Assembly (NCBI GenBank): GCA_965242505.1
Contig: OZ251449.1
Location: 1,674,001-1,738,000, forward strand
Reading direction: 5' to 3'
Source: UBA2966 sp965242505
GTDB lineage: Bacteria; Pseudomonadota; Alphaproteobacteria; UBA2966
DNA length: 64,000 nucleotides
Made by a program: the position numbers and the translations under genes
Notes under the pieces: model-generated
Told to the model about the DNA's origin: nothing
The model's database searches: none
What the model saw: the letters and a program-made list of their open reading frames with translations, nothing else
In this document: one piece after another, positions 59,080 to 64,000 of the stretch
Position numbering within the stretch: position 1 is the stretch's first letter
Layout: the number at the start of each line of letters is the position of its first letter

Positions 59080-59803
59080 TGCTGGCGCCGTACCGCCGGT
59101 CGCGGCCGTGATATTCGCCGACGGCTTCCTCAAGGCTTCGTTTGGTGAAATCGGGCCACAGGGTGTCCACGAAGACGAGCTCGGAATAGGCGAGCTGCCA
59201 AAGCAGAAAGTTGCTGAGGCGTTGTTCGCCGCTGGTCCGAATCAGAAGGTCGGGAGGCGGCGTGTTCGCCGTATCGAGAAAGCCTTCGAACACGTCCTCG
59301 GTAATGGAGTCGAGGCCCAGCGCGCCTTCCGACACGGCCTGCGCGATGCGCTTGCACGCACCGAGGATCTCGTTGTGGCTGCCGTAGTTGATGGCGACCG
59401 TCAGGGTCAGGCCGGCGTTCGCGCGCGTCTTCGTTTCCGCTTCCTCGATCAGCGACTTGATATCGCCGGCGAGCGACGCCCGGTCTCCGATAAAACGCAA
59501 TCGAACGCCGTTACCGTGAAGCGCGTTTATTTCCTGCGCCAGATAATGTCGAAGCAGCGTCATCAGGTCGTCCACCTCGGAAGGGGGACGTTTCCAGTTC
59601 TCCGACGAAAACGCGTAGAGCGTGAGATAGGAGATACCGAGCTCCCCGCAACTCTCCACCGCCACCCGGACGGCTTCGGCGCCTCTCTGGTGTCCGGCCG
59701 CTCTGGAAAGCCCCCGGGCTTTCGCCCAGCGCCCGTTGCCGTCCATGATGATGGCGACGTGCGCAGGAGGTCCTGCAAACTGGTCGGAATCGAACGCCCG
59801 CAT
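59072..59803 (-). CDS. uppS: undecaprenyl diphosphate synthase
   Basis: The 243-residue cis-prenyltransferase has HVAIIMDGNGRWAKARGL with catalytic Asp, then YLTLYAFSSENWKRP, and the C-terminal motif PDLLIRTSGEQRLSNFLLWQ followed by AYSEL. It builds the C55 lipid carrier for peptidoglycan and LPS. It starts 3 bp after the frr stop. Confidence 0.97.
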   Translation of the reverse strand: MRAFDSDQFAGPPAHVAIIMDGNGRWAKARGLSRAAGHQRGAEAVRVAVESCGELGISYLTLYAFSSENWKRPPSEVDDLMTLLRHYLAQEINALHGNGVRLRFIGDRASLAGDIKSLIEEAETKTRANAGLTLTVAINYGSHNEILGACKRIAQAVSEGALGLDSITEDVFEGFLDTANTPPPDLLIRTSGEQRLSNFLLWQLAYSELVFVDTLWPDFTKRSLEEAVGEYHGRDRRYGASSG

Positions 59804-59806
59804 CGA

Positions 59807-60364
59807 CTAAACCCGCAATATCTCCTCTTCCTTGGCGGCCGCGGTCTCGTCGATCCTGGCCACCATTTCGTCCGTCAACTGCTGGATTTCGTCTGACCAG
59901 GCCCGATGCTCGTCCCGCGACATCTCGCCATCCTTCTCCATCCGCCTGAGCGAGTCCATGCCGTCGCGCCGCACGTTGCGCACGGCCACCCGGGCCTGTT
60001 CCGCGTACTTGCCCGCGACCCTGGTGAGTTCCTGGCGACGCTCCTCGTTGAGTTCCGGAATGGGAACGCGGATCAGCTGACCGTCGACGGCGGGATTGAG
60101 ACCCAATCCGGAGGTCAGGATCGCCTTTTCGACCGCCTTGACCGCGCCCTTGTCCCATACCTGGACCGTCAGGAGACGCGGTTCGGGGACGTTGACGTGC
60201 GCCAGTTGGTTCAGCGGCATTTGACCGCCGTAGGCATCGACCGTGATCGGCTCCAGCAAGCTGGCCGAGGCCCGGCCCGTGCGAAGACCGGCGAATTCCT
60301 GCTTCAGAACCTCCAGCGCACCCGCCATGCGGCGTTGAATTCCATCGATATCCGGATCAGCCAT
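59807..60364 (-). CDS. frr: ribosome recycling factor
   Basis: The 185-residue protein has the RRF pattern: LKQEFAGLRTGRASASLLEP, then AYGGQMPLNQLAHVNVPEPR, and the C-terminal helix region VRNVRRDGMDSLRRMEKDGE. It releases ribosomes after termination, with EF-G. ATG 60364 overlaps the pyrH stop by 8 bp. Confidence 0.97.
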   Translation of the reverse strand: MADPDIDGIQRRMAGALEVLKQEFAGLRTGRASASLLEPITVDAYGGQMPLNQLAHVNVPEPRLLTVQVWDKGAVKAVEKAILTSGLGLNPAVDGQLIRVPIPELNEERRQELTRVAGKYAEQARVAVRNVRRDGMDSLRRMEKDGEMSRDEHRAWSDEIQQLTDEMVARIDETAAAKEEEILRV

Positions 60365-61094
60365 GCCCCCGCTCCTCCTCGCCGATCGTCGTGTACGTGC
60401 CTTGGCCGCACACCACGTCGGCAAACGAACCCGCCGTCCGAATGGAAAACACGAGGATCGGGATCGCGTTTTCACGCGCCAGGGAAATCGCCGCAGCGTC
60501 CATCACCTTGAGGTCCTCGGACAGCACGTCCATATAGCTCAAGGTATCATATCTCCGGGCGGTCCCGCTCTTCCGCGGATCGGCCGAATAGACGCCGTCG
60601 ACCCGCGTGCCCTTCAGCAAGGCATCGCATCCCATCTCGGTGGCGCGCAGGGCGGCGGCGGTATCCGTGGTGAAGAACGGATTTCCGGTCCCGCCCGCGA
60701 AGATGACCACCCGGCCCTTTTCCAGGTGACGCAGCGCCCGGCGACGTATGTAGGGCTCGCAGACCGTCGTCATCGGAATGGCCGACAACACCCGCGTGTC
60801 GACCCCGCGCGCCTCGAGCGCGCCCTGAATCGCGACGGCATTGATGACCGTCGCCAACATGCCCATGTAATCGGCGCTGGCCCTGTCCAACCCGGCGGCG
60901 GCGCCCGAAACCCCGCGGAAGATGTTCCCGCCCCCGATCACGACGCACACCTCGACGCCGAGATCCCGAACGGCCTCGATGTCGCGCGAGATTCGATCGA
61001 CCGTCGAAAAATCGACGGCGCGGGCGGAGTCGCCGAGAAGCGCCTCGCCCGATGCTTTCAGCAAGACTCGCCGGAACCTGGCGACACGCGGCAT
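60357..61094 (-). CDS. pyrH: UMP kinase
   Basis: Amino-acid-kinase fold of 245 residues with VLLKASGEALLGD, VVIGGGNIFRGVSG, and ATEMGCDALLKGTRVDGVYS followed by ADPRKS. It phosphorylates UMP. ATG 61094 fits family length; the longer frame to 61151 is not supported. The gap to tsf, normally small, is widened here to nearly 600 bp by repeat copy G. Confidence 0.96.
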   Translation of the reverse strand: MPRVARFRRVLLKASGEALLGDSARAVDFSTVDRISRDIEAVRDLGVEVCVVIGGGNIFRGVSGAAAGLDRASADYMGMLATVINAVAIQGALEARGVDTRVLSAIPMTTVCEPYIRRRALRHLEKGRVVIFAGGTGNPFFTTDTAAALRATEMGCDALLKGTRVDGVYSADPRKSGTARRYDTLSYMDVLSEDLKVMDAAAISLARENAIPILVFSIRTAGSFADVVCGQGTYTTIGEEERGHG

Positions 61095-61206
61095 GGGGCT
61101 TCCGGGCTGAAGGTCATCGAGTCGTTCCGGACATGGATCGACCGAGCGCACCCTACAGCATTCGCGCCGCGCCGCGAAGGGAAAGGGCTACGCGCCGCGA
61201 GCGGTT

Positions 61207-61672
61207 AGCCCGCATTTCTCATATTGCTTGTCCGCAAGCTTCATCCGGCGACGGGGGCGCCGCAGGGTCCGTTCGCGCTCCTTCCCCCTGGCGCGCCCCA
61301 TAAGCGCTAACTTGTTTCCCAGCGTGGCATTGCTCGCGCTGATTCGGTCCACTGAAGCCGAGGAACGCAAGGCAAAACGCGGATCAGGGCGGGTGAGTGA
61401 GGCCAGTATCTCCAAAATCCGGGTCTGAACTGCCGTGTCATCGCGAATTCCGACCATTGGAGGCCCCCGGAACATGAAGAATCCAAACAAGTTAGCGCTT
61501 ATGCTGGCGCGCCCCCCCACCCCGACCCTCCCCCTGCCAAGGGGAGGGAGAAGAGGGGGACGCGCCAACCCGCGCGCTCTCCTCCCCTTGGACGGATGAC
61601 GGGAGGGGGGTGGATCGCGGTCCCGCAACGCCGCGCAACCCTCGGTCCTCCACCGGTATGAGAAATGAGGGT
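61207..61672 (+). repeat. Family 2 repeat, copy G, carrying a nested 205-bp element
   Basis: Termini AGCCCGCATTTCTCATATTG and CCGGTATGAGAAATGAGGGT. Without the insertion at 61299-61503 the copy is close to full length. Its right end coincides with the tsf stop codon (TAA at 61674-61672), so on the tsf strand the gene ends TAA-CCCTCATTTCTCAT. The copy separates tsf from pyrH. Confidence 0.85.
61299..61503. mobile_element. Family 3 MITE-like element (205 bp) with 19-bp inverted ends
   Basis: Perfect terminal inverted repeats CATAAGCGCTAACTTGTTT (61299-61317) and the exact inverse (61485-61503). An 11-bp direct repeat CTGGCGCGCCC flanks it (61288-61298 and 61504-61514), as a target duplication would. 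The interior is not GC-hairpin sequence. A minus-strand frame inside reads FRGPPMVGIRDDTAVQTRIL and looks protein-like but is short. No transposase. Confidence 0.8.
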
Positions 61673-62598
61673 TAGCCAGACACTTGCGCGGCGACCTCGG
61701 CGGCGAAATCGGTTTCTTCGCGCTCGATGCCCTCGCCCAGGACGTATCTCACGAACCCGGTCAACTCGATGTCCGAACCCAGGTCCTTCGCGGCCTGTTC
61801 CATGACCCTGGATACCTTCGTCTCGCCGTCTATGACGAAGGTCTGCTCGCTCAGAACCGATTCCTCGTAGAACTTGCGGAGGCGTCCTTCCGTCATCTTG
61901 GCGACGATATCGTCCGGCTTGCCGGACTGGCGCGCCTGTTCCGCCAGCACCGCCCGTTCCCGCTCGACCACCGCGGGGTCCAACGACTCGACCGACAGGG
62001 ACAGGGGGGCGGCGGCCGCGACGTGCATCGCGATCCGCTTGCCGAGTTCCGAGAGCGCCTCCGTGTCGCCGTCGGACTCGAGGGCCACGAGCACGCCGAT
62101 CTTGCCGAGATTGGGAGCCGCGGCGTTGTGGACGTAACTCGCCACCACGCCCGACCGCACGGAAAGAGCGTCTGACCTGCGGAACCGGACGTTTTCGCCG
62201 ACCGTCGCGATCATGTGCCGAACCTGCTCGCCGACGGCGCGCGATTCGCCCGGACAGGACGCCGCCAGCGTAGCGTCGTAGTCGCCCCGATTCGCCAATG
62301 CCGCATCGGCGACGGCTCGAACGAATTCCTGGAACGAGCCGTTGCGCGCCACGAAATCGGTTTCGGAGTTGACTTCCACGACCGCGGCGGCGCGCCCGGA
62401 AACCGCGACCCCCACGAGGCCTTCCGCCGCGACCCGCTCCGCCTTCCTGGCCGCCGCGGCCAAGCCCTTGGTGCGAAGCCAGTCGACGGCCGCGTCCATG
62501 TCGCCACCGTTTTCGGCGAGGGCCTGCTTGCAGTCCATCATGCCGGCGCCGGTGCGCTCCCGGAGGGTCTTTACCTCCGATGCCGAGATACTTGCCAT
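61672..62598 (-). CDS. tsf: translation elongation factor Ts
   Basis: The 308-residue nucleotide exchange factor for EF-Tu begins with the UBA-like domain (VKTLRERTGAGMMDCKQALA). EVNSETDFVARN and two core subdomains follow. Its stop codon is formed at the exact edge of repeat copy G; the last residues (FAAEVAAQVSG) look natural, so the protein seems complete. Lies 65 bp after rpsB. Confidence 0.96.
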   Translation of the reverse strand: MASISASEVKTLRERTGAGMMDCKQALAENGGDMDAAVDWLRTKGLAAAARKAERVAAEGLVGVAVSGRAAAVVEVNSETDFVARNGSFQEFVRAVADAALANRGDYDATLAASCPGESRAVGEQVRHMIATVGENVRFRRSDALSVRSGVVASYVHNAAAPNLGKIGVLVALESDGDTEALSELGKRIAMHVAAAAPLSLSVESLDPAVVERERAVLAEQARQSGKPDDIVAKMTEGRLRKFYEESVLSEQTFVIDGETKVSRVMEQAAKDLGSDIELTGFVRYVLGEGIEREETDFAAEVAAQVSG

Positions 62599-62663
62599 GT
62601 TTCCACCTACGTACGATCGGCGTCCGACCCCGCCCGGTCGACCGCCCCGATGCCGGGTTCCGG

Positions 62664-63566
62664 CTAACCGGCGGCCGGCCGCGCCGCTTCCCCGACGGCT
62701 TCCCCTCCCGTGTCCGCTGGTTCGGGGTTCCCGGGAAGAGCTTCGGAAGACGCATCCGCCGCTTCCGGTTCGGCGCCATCGGACTCCGCGCCGTCCCCGT
62801 CCGCATCCCCGTCGTCGGGAATTGCCTCCGATACGGGAACTTCCGCCTGGCCCACGTCTTCGCCGCGCGCAGACATTTCCGCCTGAATTCCGCCGAGCAC
62901 GGACCGGACCACGAGGTCGCAATACAAGTTGATGGCCCGCAGCGCATCGTCGTTCCCCGGTATGGGATAAGTAATCCCCACGGGGTCCGAGTTGCTGTCG
63001 ACGATCGCGACCACGGGAATGCCGAGCTTCCGCCCTTCCTTTATGGCGATGTCTTCCCTGTTCGTGTCGATCACGAACAGGAGATCCGGGATACCGCCCA
63101 TTTCCTTGATTCCGCCGAGCGCGCGTTCGAGTCGGTCGCGTTCGCGGGTCAGACGCAGCAATTCCTTCTTCGTCAGGCCGACGTCGTCGTCGTCCGCCAG
63201 CATCCCGTCCAGGTCCTTGAGGCGCTTGATCGAGATGGAGATCGTGCTCCAGTTGGTCAACATGCCGCCCAGCCAGCGATGATTGACGTAATACTGGCCG
63301 CAGCGCCGGGCCGCCTCCGTCAACGGCAGAGACGCTTGGCGCTTGGTCCCGACGAACAGCACGCGACCGCCGGACGACACGATGTCGCGCACCGCGCCGA
63401 GCGCCCGATGGAGCATCGGCACGGTCTGCTCGAGGTCGATGATGTGGATCCCGTTGCGCACGCCGAAAATGTACTGGGACATCCTCGGGTTCCAACGGTG
63501 AGTCTGATGCCCGAAATGCACGCCGGCTTCCAGCAGCTGGCGCATCGTAAAGGTCGGCGCAACCAT
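62664..63566 (-). CDS. rpsB: 30S ribosomal protein S2 with long acidic C-terminal tail
   Basis: Residues 1-230 are typical S2 (MRQLLEAGVHFGHQTHRWNP; LTNWSTISISIKRL; DLLFVIDTNRED). After about residue 235 there is an extra tail of some 65 residues, rich in Asp, Glu, Ala and Gly (DDGDADGDGAESDGAEPEAA). Longer C-termini occur in some alphaproteobacteria. First gene of the long minus-strand cluster after dnaE. Confidence 0.96.
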   Translation of the reverse strand: MVAPTFTMRQLLEAGVHFGHQTHRWNPRMSQYIFGVRNGIHIIDLEQTVPMLHRALGAVRDIVSSGGRVLFVGTKRQASLPLTEAARRCGQYYVNHRWLGGMLTNWSTISISIKRLKDLDGMLADDDDVGLTKKELLRLTRERDRLERALGGIKEMGGIPDLLFVIDTNREDIAIKEGRKLGIPVVAIVDSNSDPVGITYPIPGNDDALRAINLYCDLVVRSVLGGIQAEMSARGEDVGQAEVPVSEAIPDDGDADGDGAESDGAEPEAADASSEALPGNPEPADTGGEAVGEAARPAAG

Positions 63567-63777
63567 TTTCGCGTCCTTCTCCGGTTCATCCGCCGCGGGG
63601 CTCGGTCCGTCGCGACCCCCTGGATCCGACGAACACCGGATCGACGTTCCGATTCTCTATCGTCGGAAGGCCGCATCCCGCGTGAGGGTTCGCGCCGGCC
63701 GAACGGCCAACGCTCAGGGCCGCTGGATACCCGCCGGACGCCGCATATGCAAGGAAATTCCGGCCGGGGCGCTTGTC

Positions 63778-64000
63778 TCAAATTTCCTGGACCGCCAGGA
63801 CGCCCGGCGTGCGCGCGAGATCCCCCCGAATCTCGGGAGAGACCGTGAATGCCTCGGGCAACTCGACTTCCACTTCCGTAAGACCGCCATCCAGCCGCAG
63901 AATCAGGCTAACCCTGCTGTTGCCGCCGTTGCCATTGCCGTTGCTCCCGGAGCCCAGAACGTCGCCGAGATGCGAAATCGGCTCCTCCCGGTCGACGGCG
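63778..64000 (-). CDS. dnaE: DNA polymerase III alpha subunit, C-terminal end (partial)
   Basis: The minus-strand frame enters from the window's right edge and ends at TGA 63780-63778. It reads EPISHLGDVLG, then a Gly/Asn/Ser-rich linker, then SLILRLDGGLTEVEVELPEA and IRGDLARTPGVLAVQEI. This resembles the terminal domain of alphaproteobacterial DnaE, and dnaE often precedes rpsB in this class. Only the last 73 residues are present. Confidence 0.7.
   Translation of the reverse strand, partial: AVDREEPISHLGDVLGSGSNGNGNGGNSRVSLILRLDGGLTEVEVELPEAFTVSPEIRGDLARTPGVLAVQEI

Noticed and set aside
1..64000. Prophage, integrative element or plasmid origin
   Set aside because: No integrase of the tyrosine or serine type, structural phage genes, conjugation genes, att duplication or replication initiator seen.

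Overview
The window is a stretch of chromosome from a GC-rich alphaproteobacterium. The strongest evidence is the long minus-strand run dnaE(end)-rpsB-tsf-pyrH-frr-uppS-cdsA-dxr-rseP-bamA-skp-lpxD-fabZ-lpxA-lpxI, followed by gltA and gltX. This is the classic alphaproteobacterial translation/envelope cluster. Family assignments rest on motifs read by eye; no database search was possible, and the genus cannot be named.

Layout. 1-0.5 kb: dispersed repeats. 0.6-10.2 kb: SRAP protein, NCS2 permease with an extra C-terminal domain, a small protein plus ImmA/IrrE-type peptidase pair, a molybdenum hydroxylase large subunit divergent from a sulfatase, and a Gfo/Idh/MocA oxidoreductase. 10.3-12.5 kb: an IS481-type element sitting inside an older repeat, then a protein with an NHLP-type RiPP leader joined to a CFI-box-like C-terminus. 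12.6-14.2 kb: amidase with an AtzG-like partner. 14.4-24.4 kb: a defence-like island with two overlapping ATPase genes (one TPR-rich) and a type I restriction-modification operon whose middle carries a YwgA-like gene, an HD-protein remnant and a repeat. 24.5-27.2 kb: split transketolase and dienelactone hydrolase. 27.4-33.4 kb: a complete selenocysteine locus (selD fused to an oxidoreductase, selA, selB, tRNA-Sec). 33.5-38.9 kb: accessory genes, including a three-gene cassette with a GcvT-like protein and an AT-richer PD-(D/E)XK-like gene. 39-49.1 kb: repeats, luciferase-like monooxygenase, glnE, an IS481 remnant, amt, gltX, gltA. 49.3-64 kb: gloA and the housekeeping cluster.

A theme of the window is small non-autonomous elements. 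Family 1 (217 bp, two copies) has inverted ends that match the end of the IS481 remnant at 44 kb. Family 2 (up to about 291 bp, seven copies) has ends of the type CCCGCATTTCTCATAC and strong internal hairpins. Its copies abut stop codons, are hit by an IS and by a third 205-bp element, split the restriction operon, and supply the C-terminus of one enzyme. The candidates most worth following are the NHLP/CFI-box protein, the two-ATPase operon with its palindromic operator, the 34.6-37.4 kb cassette and the nested repeat families.
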